This document shows, in pieces, positions 33,293 through 42,260 of a stretch of 64,000 bases of DNA. Source of the stretch: Lactobacillus sp. ESL0700. GTDB lineage: Bacteria > Bacillota > Bacilli > Lactobacillales > Lactobacillaceae. The stretch is from the NCBI RefSeq assembly GCF_029392095.1, contig NZ_CP113930.1, positions 1,623,001 to 1,687,000 on the forward strand, written 5' to 3'. The first letter of the stretch is position 1, and the number at the start of each line of letters is the position of its first letter. The notes below the pieces were generated by a model. That model did no database searches. It was not told the DNA's origin and saw only the letters and a list, made by a program, of their open reading frames with translations. The position numbers and the translations under genes are program-made.

Positions 33293-34723
33293 TTAATCTT
33301 TTTTGAGTAATCGCCAACCACTTAAAATAACCGTAATTAGACAAATAATAATAGAAATTAAAAAGACAACGTGCATCCCATAAATGAAAATCTCCGGCTG
33401 CTTAGGTAAGTAGCCCGTTACATGCGAGCCATTCTTTGCACTCATTGCCGCAAACAAAATGGTCGTGGCACTAGAAATTCCAATTACCATTCCCAAATTA
33501 CGAGAAAGTGAATTAATGCTGCCGGCAACACCCAGGTCTTTTTGCTCAACAGAACTCATGACAAGAGAATTATTCGGTGAACTAAAAATTCCGCTGCCCA
33601 GACCCATGATGGCAATGCTAACAATAAAGAGCCAAATTGGTGACGTTAAATTGCACAGATAGTAACCGATTTGACTTACCAATAGCAGTAATAACCCGAT
33701 AAAAGTAATTAACTTCGGACTGATTTTATCAGAAATCGTCCCGGCAACTGGCGCCGCAAATAATTGCACAAGCGGTAAAATCATTAAAATGTAGCCGGTT
33801 TGACTTGGCGCTAAATGCCGTGCATTTTCTAAATAAAATGGCGTCACTACATTAAAGAAGAAGTTAGTAATAAAAATCAGCAACGCACACAGCAAACTAA
33901 CCGAGAAGTCCGGATTTTTAAACAAACTAAATTGTAATAATGGATTAGCTGCACGATTTTCTGTATAAACAAACCAGCAAAAGCTAAGTATCCCGACGAT
34001 TAACATCACTAAAACTGGCGCTGCAGTGAAGCCAAGCTGCTGACCCAGAAAAATTCCGCCAAACAAAGTCACCATCCCTAAGGCAAAGGTGAATGAGCCC
34101 GTCTTATCAAGTGGCGCTTTAGTAAAAGTTATATCTTTAGGCAAATAGATGGCGCCAATAACAGCGGCAATCAGGCCAACTGGAACGTTTAGCCAGAAAA
34201 TGTATGACCATGATAAATGCGACAAAATCACTCCGCCAAGACCAGGTCCAGCAATCGAACCCAAAGCTACAAAAGAACCAATTGTCCCGAGAGCCTTCCC
34301 CCGCTCAGAATGCGGAAAAATTTCCGTAATAATCCCATTATTGGTCGCCATTGTCATGGCTGCCCCGAATGCCTGCACTGCTCGTGCAATTAGTAAAAAG
34401 AGCAGGTTGACTTTAAAGCCTGACATTAACGAGCCGGCAATGAAAAACACTGCGCCTAATCTAAAAATTTTAATTTTACCCTGCAAGTCACTCAACTTAC
34501 CAAAGAAAAGAATAAAACTGCAGACAACAATCAAATATAGAGAAACAACCCATTCTGATTGACTCATCGAAATGTGCAAATCATTGCTAATTACAGGCAG
34601 CGCAATATTAACGATTGTCCCATCCAAAGTTGACATGAAGGTAAACAGTCCTACTGCTACTAAGATCAGCCAGCGATTCTTTTGCACCTGATTATCAGTC
34701 TGGTAACTTAAATTTTGTGCCAT
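33293..34723 (-). CDS. MFS drug exporter, DHA2 family (14 TM)
   Basis: 476 residues with 14 hydrophobic segments. Family motifs: FMSTLDGTIVNIALPVI (helix 1 motif D1), GKLSDLQGKIKIF (motif A), and GSFVALGSIAGPGLGGVIL (motif C of antiporters). Such proteins export toxic compounds by proton exchange. AAAGGA precedes the ATG. It is close to an SRPBCC gene and an HTH regulator on the same strand, but no local regulator of the TetR or MarR type is seen. Confidence 0.9.
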   Translation of the reverse strand: MAQNLSYQTDNQVQKNRWLILVAVGLFTFMSTLDGTIVNIALPVISNDLHISMSQSEWVVSLYLIVVCSFILFFGKLSDLQGKIKIFRLGAVFFIAGSLMSGFKVNLLFLLIARAVQAFGAAMTMATNNGIITEIFPHSERGKALGTIGSFVALGSIAGPGLGGVILSHLSWSYIFWLNVPVGLIAAVIGAIYLPKDITFTKAPLDKTGSFTFALGMVTLFGGIFLGQQLGFTAAPVLVMLIVGILSFCWFVYTENRAANPLLQFSLFKNPDFSVSLLCALLIFITNFFFNVVTPFYLENARHLAPSQTGYILMILPLVQLFAAPVAGTISDKISPKLITFIGLLLLLVSQIGYYLCNLTSPIWLFIVSIAIMGLGSGIFSSPNNSLVMSSVEQKDLGVAGSINSLSRNLGMVIGISSATTILFAAMSAKNGSHVTGYLPKQPEIFIYGMHVVFLISIIICLITVILSGWRLLKKD

Positions 34724-34816
34724 TTATTCCAAATCCTTTCAAGTATTCCTAATTTAGTTAGGTACCTTATGAAGATAAATTATACACTTTATTTGGTCTT
34801 TGCCAAGTACAAAATA

Positions 34817-34848
34817 AAAGCAGTTACTCAATAATGAATAACTGCTTG
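34817..34848 (-). terminator. Terminator after the SRPBCC gene
   Basis: On the minus strand AAGCAGTTA / TAACTGCTT then TTATTTTG. Confidence 0.8.
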
Positions 34849-34856
34849 TTGATCAT

Positions 34857-35273
34857 TTAACTTTGCGCTTCTAAAACTTGGGCAAGATTATTTAAATTAA
34901 GATTAAATGCATGCTTGGCAATTGGCTTTAATAATTTTAATGGTAATTTACCTGCAACTTGATCGGCTAAATAAAGGCTTTCTTCAATTAATGTCTTGCC
35001 ACTCTGTTTACTAAGTTGAAATTCAACTCGATATGCAATCTTACCTTGGGTACTAACATAAGTCACCTGATCATTATCGCTAATTATCTTTATTTGCTCG
35101 CGTTTATTAGGCGCCTCAGTTGTCCGCTCAATCACAAATTGGTCACTTGATTGCTCCGTAATCCTAATTTCTGGTACCCACTTTAATAATGACTGTGGTT
35201 GTAATAAAAACCGTTGTACCTGTTCCTGAGTTTGATTAACTAATCTGACATTTGTAAAAATTTTCTGTTCCAT
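34857..35273 (-). CDS. SRPBCC-fold protein
   Basis: 138 residues. The pattern of an N-terminal strand, two helices (TQEQVQRFLLQPQSLLKWVPEI), repeated strands and a long C-terminal helix (LKLLKPIAKHAFNLNLNNLAQVLEA) matches the SRPBCC/START ligand-binding fold. Such proteins bind hydrophobic small molecules. AAGGAGG lies before the ATG. It is monocistronic or follows the HTH regulator gene, 73 nt upstream. Ligand unknown. Confidence 0.75.
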   Translation of the reverse strand: MEQKIFTNVRLVNQTQEQVQRFLLQPQSLLKWVPEIRITEQSSDQFVIERTTEAPNKREQIKIISDNDQVTYVSTQGKIAYRVEFQLSKQSGKTLIEESLYLADQVAGKLPLKLLKPIAKHAFNLNLNNLAQVLEAQS

Positions 35274-35346
35274 ATTTAGAACCTCCTTGAATTTATAGTC
35301 CTAGTTTATGAAAAAAGAAAATTTAAAGATAATCAGAATACTGATA

Positions 35347-36174
35347 TTAAATCTGATCAAAGATTTTTTCAGTAAATAATTCACTTAAAAAGCGACTTTT
35401 GTGTTCATTTTCTAATGCCTGATCTTCTTGACCCGATTTCTGTGCAATTTTAGCAAGTAAAAAGTAGCAATTAGCCAACATGTAATGTGAATTATGCTTG
35501 GTAATGTATGTAACTCCTTGGTCTAACCAATCTACTGCCGCGCGAATTTTACCAGCTTGATAATTAATTAAAGCCGCCAGATAAAACAGCACATTAAGAT
35601 TTTCAGAATAATTAATTTGGTTAATGTCGGCTAAGGCCTTAGTTAGTAATTGTTCCGATTCTTTCTTTTGACCTTGTTCCAAATTAACCAGACTTAACGA
35701 AATTAACGTCAACCGCATTAATACCGAAGTTACAGACCCCGTTTCATTACAAGCTAAGGCAAGCTTGAGATTTTGCTTTGCGGCAGTTAAATTATGATCG
35801 ATTTGAAAATCGGTTATTGCCAGATAGTAGTAATAAGCTTGTTCTTCTGCTGCCGTTTGCAGTTGATTAATTGTCGCTTCTTTTAAAAGAAAAGCGCGAA
35901 GTTGCTCATAATCATGCAGATTACACAACTTGTCCAGTTTTGCGTTAAGCGAAGGCTGGATACTAATCGCAAAATTACTTGCCAAGCTAATTGTATTTAG
36001 TTCTATTCCCAATCGCTGACAAAGCTCAATTAGCAGCTTGGCATTGGGAACATATTTACCATTTTCAATTGCCGACAGCATTGACTGCGCGCAAATATTT
36101 TCCGCTGTTTCTTTTTGGGTCATCTTTTTCGTTTGCCGCGCTGTTTTCAACGCTTGCCCTAATTGATTAGCCAT
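35347..36174 (-). CDS. HTH-XRE regulator with TPR-like C-terminus (RRNPP/Rgg-like)
   Basis: 275 residues. An N-terminal helix-turn-helix (LGQALKTARQTKKMTQKETAENICAQSMLSAIENGKYVPNA, residues 5-45) is followed by an all-helical region with TPR-like repeats to the end. This is the plan of peptide-sensing RRNPP regulators (Rgg, PlcR). It overlaps a 23-codon plus-strand frame at its 3' end (see findings). Targets are unknown; the SRPBCC gene downstream and SGNH gene upstream are the nearest candidates. Confidence 0.75.
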   Translation of the reverse strand: MANQLGQALKTARQTKKMTQKETAENICAQSMLSAIENGKYVPNAKLLIELCQRLGIELNTISLASNFAISIQPSLNAKLDKLCNLHDYEQLRAFLLKEATINQLQTAAEEQAYYYYLAITDFQIDHNLTAAKQNLKLALACNETGSVTSVLMRLTLISLSLVNLEQGQKKESEQLLTKALADINQINYSENLNVLFYLAALINYQAGKIRAAVDWLDQGVTYITKHNSHYMLANCYFLLAKIAQKSGQEDQALENEHKSRFLSELFTEKIFDQI

Positions 36175-36182
36175 CTTGTTAC

Positions 36183-36749
36183 CTACTTTATCTGTTTAAC
36201 AATTAAATTTCCTAAAAGCGAATATCCCTGCTGCCCAAAATGCAAACCATCATTTAACTCACCACGACATAATTCTGATAAGTTACCCTGATTAATCATT
36301 GCCTGATATAAGTTAATAAACTGACAACGATATCGCTGTGCCACATTTTCAATAACTGCAGCATAGTCCCCAATTAATTGATTGTTCCGGTGAATCTGCT
36401 TAGTTTCATCTACTGCTGGAGGTGTAATCAAAATAGTATTTTGCGGATAATACCGACACAGTACGCTTGAAACAATCAAATTCATATTCTGCTCGAACTG
36501 CTCAAGTGGCACTTGCTTATGTTGCGCCAAATCATTGGTTCCCAGCAAAATTATTAATTTATCACAACGCCTTTGCTTTAATACCAATTCACTCAACATA
36601 GCATAAAATGCTCCGGAATTAATCCCAGAAACTGCCGTGTTATTAAGTTCAAGATTCTGGTGTAACTTTTTTAGTGTTGCATTTAATCGCGGCTCTTTCA
36701 ATCCTTCTTTGCGCGCAACGATACTATCGCCAGTCAATAATAGTTTCAT
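36183..36749 (-). CDS. SGNH/GDSL hydrolase
   Basis: 188 residues from ATG 36749 (AGAGGAA 6 nt upstream; the longer frame lacks a ribosome site). Block I is LLLTGDSIVARKEG (nucleophile Ser), block III is LIILLGTNDLAQ (GxND), and block V is DGLHFGQQGY (DxxH). These give the full SGNH catalytic set. No signal peptide is visible, so it is a cytoplasmic esterase or lipase-like enzyme. It lies 8 nt before the HTH regulator gene and is probably co-transcribed with it. Confidence 0.88.
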   Translation of the reverse strand: MKLLLTGDSIVARKEGLKEPRLNATLKKLHQNLELNNTAVSGINSGAFYAMLSELVLKQRRCDKLIILLGTNDLAQHKQVPLEQFEQNMNLIVSSVLCRYYPQNTILITPPAVDETKQIHRNNQLIGDYAAVIENVAQRYRCQFINLYQAMINQGNLSELCRGELNDGLHFGQQGYSLLGNLIVKQIK

Positions 36750-36798
36750 TTGTAATTCCTCTATTTTAAATATTGAATATATTTTACAGCAAGTAAAC

Positions 36799-36833
36799 AA
36801 AAAATACGCATACTTTAAAGCATACGTATTCTT
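36799..36833 (-). terminator. Terminator of the galactitol-type PTS operon
   Basis: On the minus strand AATACGTATGC-tttaaa-GTATGCGTATT followed by TTTTTG. Confidence 0.9.
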
Positions 36834-36840
36834 TCAATTT

Positions 36841-38961
36841 TTAGCTAAATGATAGCAAGAACTTGCGCACATCCTGTGAAGTCTTAGCTTTTAGCAATTT
36901 ATTGACGTTCTTTTCACTTCTGATAATATCAACTAACTGTTCTAGCGCTCGTTCATGTTCTCGCTGCACGCCAGGGGATAAAACAAACATGCAAATTATG
37001 GTAGCTTTTTGACCATGAGCCTGAATCACAAGTGGATGATCTAATAAAACTAAGGATAAGCCAACTGCTTTACTACTACTGCTTGGAGCAGCATGAGCTA
37101 AAAAGATATTGCTACTGATTAACATATACGGGCCATACTTATTAATCAGGTCACTTATCTTTTGGAAATATAAATGGTCAACTACCCCATCTTGTTCAAG
37201 TAAATCACAACCAGCCTGTAAAACTTGCTGCCAAGACAAATCATTCCTATTATGGATAAATTTTATTCGCTTCGCTGGTAATAGATTGCCCAAATTAGGT
37301 AAGTCGCTATGACTACTCTTATTGTTTTCAGGAAAAATAAATTTATCTAGACTTAATCTTAAGCCACTTTCATCTTTAACATCCGCATATTCATTAATAA
37401 TTGATACCAAACTATCGACTGCACTCGCATTATGCTCAATTTTACGAGGAACTTTCTCACGTAAAAAGCTTTCAATAATGCTCTGATCATGCTTAGTCAA
37501 AACTGCTTTGACATTAACAATTGGTATCGGATAAGCCACTGCATTAAGTGGTGCAGTGCTGACAATTAACCGTGCCTGATATGTATTGGCAAAAATTTGC
37601 TCTAGGTCACGAATTTCAAGCGGTGGAGAAAATTTAATTAACGGGTACAGGCGACTAAGCTCATGATAGAGCATGGCCGAAGTTCCAATGCCGCTAGAGC
37701 ACACAACTAGCACTTCAGCTAAAGATGCCCGCTTGAGCTTATCCCCATTTGAAAAATCTTGATAGCCTTTGCTACTAATTGAACCAAAATATAAACAAAT
37801 TAATGCTACTTCTTCAGTTGGCAATTTCTTTTGTAAATATTGTTCAAGTGGCGCACATGCAACCGCAGTGAACTTGATCAGCTCTGGATATTGCCGCTTA
37901 ATTTCATCAACTTCATTTGAAGAAAAGGGAATCCCAAACTTGACCCTGAAAAAGGTGGCATAAAGATGATTACACAACACTTTAGTAAACAACTTATACG
38001 AAATTTGTTGTTCTGTTAGCTGTTCATAACGAAAAATTATTTCTTGTGCAATATTGGCAAGGTCATGATATAAACTTGGTTTTACACAAGTAACTTCAGT
38101 CGCCTGTGAACAAAGCATTATTTTACTAAGAAAAGTGACCTCACCCTTTAAACAGTCCTGATTGGTTAACTTTAAAAGTAGCTTTGAACATGTAGTCAAC
38201 ACACCTTTAGTATTAGCAGCAATCCATGAATAGTCATCATCATTATCTTGAAGATGGTGGTGATGACTAATGCGCCAGTTACTAAACATTAACCAATAAG
38301 TTAATTGCTGAATAGAATTTTCAGAAAAACTCATCTGCAGCTTTTGTTGCGCCTGAACGACCAACTTTCTTGTTGCCGTTACTGAATAATTCAGCTTTTT
38401 AATAAAGTTAAATGCTAATTTATTATGATGAAGCAGTAATTCATAGACAGTCAATCTAATAGCAGTTTCACTACTAACAATTTGATGCCCAGTTCGCGAG
38501 CTAGCAATTGTTAATAACGGAAAACGGGACTTAATTAGTTTAAAATCCTTAATAATCGTATTACGAGAACAAGCAAACTGGTCAGCTAATTCATTAATTG
38601 AAACGTTTTTGCCACTACCGATTAAATAAAGAACAATAATCGTTTGCCGGTCAAGCGCACTAACAACTGTTCTTGTCGACTTAGGCACAACTTGCAATCT
38701 ATTATCATGCTTAGTTATTACCTTTTTGGTTTGATCGGTCATTTTATAACCATAGCGTGGGATATTAACAATTTCTGCTAAATTATTTTTTTGTAATTCC
38801 TGATTGATTGAGCTTAGCCAATTAAAAGCTGTTCTGCGTGAAATATTAAAAGTTTCCATTATTTCTTTCAAACTAATAAAATCAGGTGCTTTTGCCAAAT
38901 ACTCTAATAATTTGTTAGCATTTGTTAATTTAACAGAACCATTCCTCGTCACACCAATCAC
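36841..38961 (-). CDS. PRD-type transcriptional activator with EIIB-Gat and EIIA domains (MtlR/LicR class)
   Basis: 706 residues. The order is: two N-terminal HTH regions (KLLEYLAKAPDFISLKEIMETFNISRRTAFNW and INELADQFACSRNTIIKDF), two PRDs (about 180-400), an EIIB-like domain with VLVVCSSGIGTSAM, and a C-terminal EIIA domain with HAAPSSSSKAVGLSLVLL. Activity of such regulators is set by PTS phosphorylation. It is the last gene of the IIA-IIC-IIB operon, 48 nt after IIB, so it very likely controls that operon through the repeated promoter elements at 41265-41308 and 42103-42146. Confidence 0.9.
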   Translation of the reverse strand: MIGVTRNGSVKLTNANKLLEYLAKAPDFISLKEIMETFNISRRTAFNWLSSINQELQKNNLAEIVNIPRYGYKMTDQTKKVITKHDNRLQVVPKSTRTVVSALDRQTIIVLYLIGSGKNVSINELADQFACSRNTIIKDFKLIKSRFPLLTIASSRTGHQIVSSETAIRLTVYELLLHHNKLAFNFIKKLNYSVTATRKLVVQAQQKLQMSFSENSIQQLTYWLMFSNWRISHHHHLQDNDDDYSWIAANTKGVLTTCSKLLLKLTNQDCLKGEVTFLSKIMLCSQATEVTCVKPSLYHDLANIAQEIIFRYEQLTEQQISYKLFTKVLCNHLYATFFRVKFGIPFSSNEVDEIKRQYPELIKFTAVACAPLEQYLQKKLPTEEVALICLYFGSISSKGYQDFSNGDKLKRASLAEVLVVCSSGIGTSAMLYHELSRLYPLIKFSPPLEIRDLEQIFANTYQARLIVSTAPLNAVAYPIPIVNVKAVLTKHDQSIIESFLREKVPRKIEHNASAVDSLVSIINEYADVKDESGLRLSLDKFIFPENNKSSHSDLPNLGNLLPAKRIKFIHNRNDLSWQQVLQAGCDLLEQDGVVDHLYFQKISDLINKYGPYMLISSNIFLAHAAPSSSSKAVGLSLVLLDHPLVIQAHGQKATIICMFVLSPGVQREHERALEQLVDIIRSEKNVNKLLKAKTSQDVRKFLLSFS

Positions 38962-39009
38962 CCTTCAATTACAGCGATATTCTCTTTAGCCAAAATATCC
39001 TTTACAGGC

Positions 39010-39303
39010 TTAATTAAGATCCAACTTATCAATAATTTCGTCAATTACAGCATCAACGCCAATGTTAGTTAATAATGGCAATCCATTAATTACTGGAATC
39101 TTAATTGCATCATTATCATATTGTGTTGTTGTGATTACCAAGTCATAATCATTTGCGAGTGATTCAACTTGAGCAACTGAAGATTGGCCCAAAGTATATT
39201 TATCGCTATCAATTCCACGATTAGTTAGTTCTTCTTGCAACTTGTTCATTGCACTAGTACTAGTAACTACTCCTGCACCACAGGCAACTAAAATCTTTTT
39301 CAT
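39010..39303 (-). CDS. PTS galactitol-type EIIB
   Basis: 97 residues. The phosphocysteine loop is at the start (KKILVACGAGVVTSTSAMNKL, Cys 8), typical of GatB/SgcB proteins. It accepts phosphate from the IIA encoded upstream and passes it to the sugar bound by IIC. It lies 26 nt after the IIC gene. Substrate is discussed under IIC. Confidence 0.92.
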   Translation of the reverse strand: MKKILVACGAGVVTSTSAMNKLQEELTNRGIDSDKYTLGQSSVAQVESLANDYDLVITTTQYDNDAIKIPVINGLPLLTNIGVDAVIDEIIDKLDLN

Positions 39304-39328
39304 AATATATTCTCCTTTAAATTAAAAT

Positions 39329-40726
39329 TTATTTTTTACTCTTACTTGCTGCTAATTGACTTTCTTCGGCAACAATTTTCTTTCTATTCCACCAACATAA
39401 ACCAACAATCAAAATAATCCCAATTACATAAGCAGCAATCTTAAATGGTGCTACTTGAACAATTAACCAAGGATATGGGTTAGAACCATAGTCAATACTT
39501 GAAATCATTGATGAGCCTTTTGGCAAAGCAAAGTGAGCAGCTCTAGCACATTTAGTAACTAATGGTGCTAAATTCGTACCAATCCATAAACCGATAACGA
39601 CGTTGACCGCACCAATAATAAATGATCTAAAGAAATCTCCGTGAGTTATTGAAACAATTAATGGGAACATGAAGACAAAGCCAACCAAACCAATAGTTGG
39701 TAAGAATTGGTTACCTGGTAAAATAAAGGCAAACAGTAAAGCTACTGGAATCATTAAAGTAGCACAAGCTAAGACTACGGGGCTACCAATACCAACAGCA
39801 GTATCCATCCCAATGTAAATCTTTCTCTTACCAGAGAACTTCTTCTGTGTAAATGCTTGAATGGCATTTGAAACAGGAACAACACCTTGTAAAAGTAGTG
39901 CTGCCATCTTAGGGGTGATAATCATCACAGCTGATAAAGTAACACCCATTAACATAATCTTACCTAACTTAGTTGCAATCGTCATGCCTGGAATAAAGCC
40001 ATAAGCTAAGATACCAATAATAATCCCAATGGCAAATCCCAACAATGTTGGTTCACCCCATGAACCGAACTTCTTATTGAAGTCTTTAGCATCCATGTGA
40101 ATCTTGTTAACACCTGGAATCTTGTCAATAATCCAGTTAAAGACAATGGCAATTGGAACAAATGAACCTGCATATCCATGAGGAATTGAAATCCCCGGCA
40201 AGCCCAAGTATTTTTCTGATAACGGAGCTGTTCTATCGGCAGTTACCATAATCACAATCATGTTGACACTAGCTAAGAATAGACTCAAAACAATATCTTT
40301 AGTTAGAGCATAAACAAGTGAACCACTGAAGGCAAAGTGCCAAAAGTCCCAAATATCAACATCAATTGTTGAAGTAGTCTTGGTTACTAGCATTAAGATA
40401 TTAATCGCAATTCCCAACGGAATCATACTTACACCAACTGCAGTACCATAAGCAATTGCGGAAGCTGACGGCCAGCCAACATCAATAACTTGCAAGTTCA
40501 GGTGCATAACTTGAATCATATTCTTAATAGCTGGATTCATTACATCAGTTAAAATTGAAACAGTGGCGTTCAACCCAATAAAACCAATACCAACCATTAA
40601 ACCGCCACGCAGTGCCTTAGTAAACGGTACACGTACGCACAGACCAAAGATTAGCATGATAATTGGAATTAGCACAGTTGGTCCTAATCCAACAATATAC
40701 ATGATGAAATCAATAATCGGTTTCAT
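39329..40726 (-). CDS. PTS galactitol-type EIIC permease
   Basis: A 465-residue membrane protein with about 11-12 hydrophobic segments, of the GatC family. GGLMVGIGFIGLNATVSIL near the N-terminus and KMAALLLQGVVPVSNAIQAFTQKKF in the C-terminal half are typical. It forms the substrate channel. Because the operon starts with an L-ribulose-5-phosphate epimerase and has no tagatose or galactitol enzymes, the substrate is more likely a pentitol or pentose than galactitol. This is inference. Confidence 0.92.
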   Translation of the reverse strand: MKPIIDFIMYIVGLGPTVLIPIIMLIFGLCVRVPFTKALRGGLMVGIGFIGLNATVSILTDVMNPAIKNMIQVMHLNLQVIDVGWPSASAIAYGTAVGVSMIPLGIAINILMLVTKTTSTIDVDIWDFWHFAFSGSLVYALTKDIVLSLFLASVNMIVIMVTADRTAPLSEKYLGLPGISIPHGYAGSFVPIAIVFNWIIDKIPGVNKIHMDAKDFNKKFGSWGEPTLLGFAIGIIIGILAYGFIPGMTIATKLGKIMLMGVTLSAVMIITPKMAALLLQGVVPVSNAIQAFTQKKFSGKRKIYIGMDTAVGIGSPVVLACATLMIPVALLFAFILPGNQFLPTIGLVGFVFMFPLIVSITHGDFFRSFIIGAVNVVIGLWIGTNLAPLVTKCARAAHFALPKGSSMISSIDYGSNPYPWLIVQVAPFKIAAYVIGIILIVGLCWWNRKKIVAEESQLAASKSKK

Positions 40727-40752
40727 AAATAATTCCTCCCAAATAATATTTA

Positions 40753-41205
40753 TTAAATATGCTTAATTACAGCATCATAGAGCTGCTTGCTATCAGTAAT
40801 TTTTTGTAAGCGAGCCAATAATTCTTGATTCTGAAATAAAGCCATTAATTTTTGTAACATTTCCACTTGACTATGTGGATCCTTCAAAGCTAACATAACG
40901 ACAATTTGAACTTCTAATAGCTGGTCAGTTACAGCCATGTTATGAAATTCAACCGGATGAGCTAATGTCGCAAAAGTTATTGCAGCTTCATTAACATACT
41001 GGACATCGGTATGTGGAATTGCCACCGCGATTTTTCCACTAGGTAATCCTGTTGGATGAATTTGCTCACGTTCTTTTACAGCCTGTTCAAAAGTATCTTT
41101 GACCTTACCGTTATCTTTAAGCTGAGTTGCTAAATAGTGAATAACTTCATCAGCAGAATTAGCCTTAACTTGTGCAAAAACCAGCTTTGGACTTAATAAT
41201 TCCAT
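40753..41205 (-). CDS. PTS galactitol/fructose-type EIIA
   Basis: 150 residues of the Fru/Mtl/Gat IIA family. The phosphorylated His is in LPSGKIAVAIPHTDVQYV (about residue 61). It takes phosphate from HPr. GGGAGG lies 6 nt before the ATG. It has its own promoter-like region (41250-41278), separate from the one ahead of araD. Confidence 0.9.
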   Translation of the reverse strand: MELLSPKLVFAQVKANSADEVIHYLATQLKDNGKVKDTFEQAVKEREQIHPTGLPSGKIAVAIPHTDVQYVNEAAITFATLAHPVEFHNMAVTDQLLEVQIVVMLALKDPHSQVEMLQKLMALFQNQELLARLQKITDSKQLYDAVIKHI

Positions 41206-41249
41206 TTATTCACCTCCCATTTGTCTTCTTACACCAAATATTTAACCAT

Positions 41250-41308
41250 TTATAAAAGCGCTTTATAAGTAACGCCAAGCAACCAATTTTAGTGCAACTA
41301 ATTGACTA
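41250..41308 (-). promoter_or_regulatory. Promoter/operator ahead of the EIIA gene, with cre-like palindrome
   Basis: On the minus strand TTGGCG (41273-41278), 17-nt spacer, TTATAA (41250-41255). The spacer contains AAAGCGCTTT (41255-41264), a cre-like palindrome. The 44 bp at 41265-41308 match 42103-42146 at 37 positions, including a perfect 17-bp block ending CTAATTGACTA on the plus strand. This looks like a repeated regulator-binding site. Confidence 0.6.
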
Positions 41309-41314
41309 GCAAAA

Positions 41315-42043
41315 CTAAGACCGTTTTGCATGCGTCATTGATTGCGCGTTATCTTGGCCATAATAGGCATTCTTGCCGTGCTTGCGATAATAGTGTTTGT
41401 CCAGTAAATATTGCGGTAATTCACTATTAGCTCTAGTCAATTGCAACGTGTGGTAGTCTTCTTCAGCTACAACTTCCAAAACCTTCGCGTTGTAAACCGC
41501 CTTTTGAGGTGTTGCTCCCCAACAAAACGGTCCATGCTGACTAACAAGTGATCCTGGAGTTGCTTCGTAATCTAAATTGCGTTCTTTAAACGTCCGGACA
41601 ATTGCCTTGCCAGTGTTGCCTTCGTAGTCTTCCTCAATCTCTTTTTGAGTTAAAGCATCAGCTGCAGGAATCGCATTGTAAAATGTATCGGCATGAGTTG
41701 TATTCATCGCTGGAATATCCATCTTGGCAGCCGCAAACGATACAGCCCAAGGCGAGTGGGTATGAACAATTCCACCAATTTTAGAAAATGCATTATACAA
41801 AACTGTATGCGTTGGTGTATCACTAGAAGGATTCAACTTGCCCTCTACTACTTCACCCTTAAGATTAACTACGACCATATCTTCTGGCTTTAATTGCTCG
41901 TACGCTACACCAGAAGGTTTGATAACAAATAAGCCACTATCACGGTCAATTCCCGAAACATTCCCCCAAGTAAACGTTACTAGGTCAAGCTTAGGTAATT
42001 GCATATTGGCTTCATAGACTTCTTTTTTCAGCTTCTCTAACAT
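41315..42043 (-). CDS. araD: L-ribulose-5-phosphate 4-epimerase (class II aldolase family)
   Basis: A 242-residue zinc enzyme. The substrate loop TWGNVSGIDRDSGLFVIKPSGVAYE, the zinc His pair in GIVHTHSPWAVSFAA (about 95-97) and the later His in LVSQHGPFCWG (about 170) are all present. It converts L-ribulose-5-phosphate to D-xylulose-5-phosphate, feeding the phosphoketolase/pentose phosphate pathway. No araA, araB or ulaE is nearby, so the source of its substrate is unclear. It is first in the PTS operon. Confidence 0.9.
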   Translation of the reverse strand: MLEKLKKEVYEANMQLPKLDLVTFTWGNVSGIDRDSGLFVIKPSGVAYEQLKPEDMVVVNLKGEVVEGKLNPSSDTPTHTVLYNAFSKIGGIVHTHSPWAVSFAAAKMDIPAMNTTHADTFYNAIPAADALTQKEIEEDYEGNTGKAIVRTFKERNLDYEATPGSLVSQHGPFCWGATPQKAVYNAKVLEVVAEEDYHTLQLTRANSELPQYLLDKHYYRKHGKNAYYGQDNAQSMTHAKRS

Positions 42044-42087
42044 GAGTGCTCCTTTCTAAGTAATCGCTTCCTTAATCATTCAAACAT

Positions 42088-42146
42088 GAAGTACCCTAAT
42101 CGATAAGTCACGCCAATTAATTATTTTTGGTGCAACTAATTGACTA
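42088..42146 (-). promoter_or_regulatory. Promoter/operator ahead of araD
   Basis: On the minus strand TTGGCG (42111-42116), 17-nt spacer, weak -10 TACTTC (42088-42093). The 44 bp at 42103-42146 are a near copy of the element ahead of the EIIA gene. The poor -10 suggests an activator is needed. Confidence 0.55.
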
Positions 42147-42183
42147 AGCCGGCTTAAACTAGCAAAAGTCTAAATTAACTTCT

Positions 42184-42212
42184 TTCGCAGGAAGCAATTT
42201 TTGTACTACAAT
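42184..42212 (+). promoter_or_regulatory. hflX promoter
   Basis: TTCGCA (42184-42189), 17-nt spacer, TACAAT (42207-42212). Confidence 0.55.
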
Positions 42213-42260
42213 TAAACTAATTACTTACCATTAAAATGATTACATTAGAAAGAACAGCAA

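Noticed and set aside
34149..34562. 137-codon plus frame inside the MFS exporter gene
   Set aside because: It is the antisense shadow of a clear 14-TM transporter and has no own start signals.
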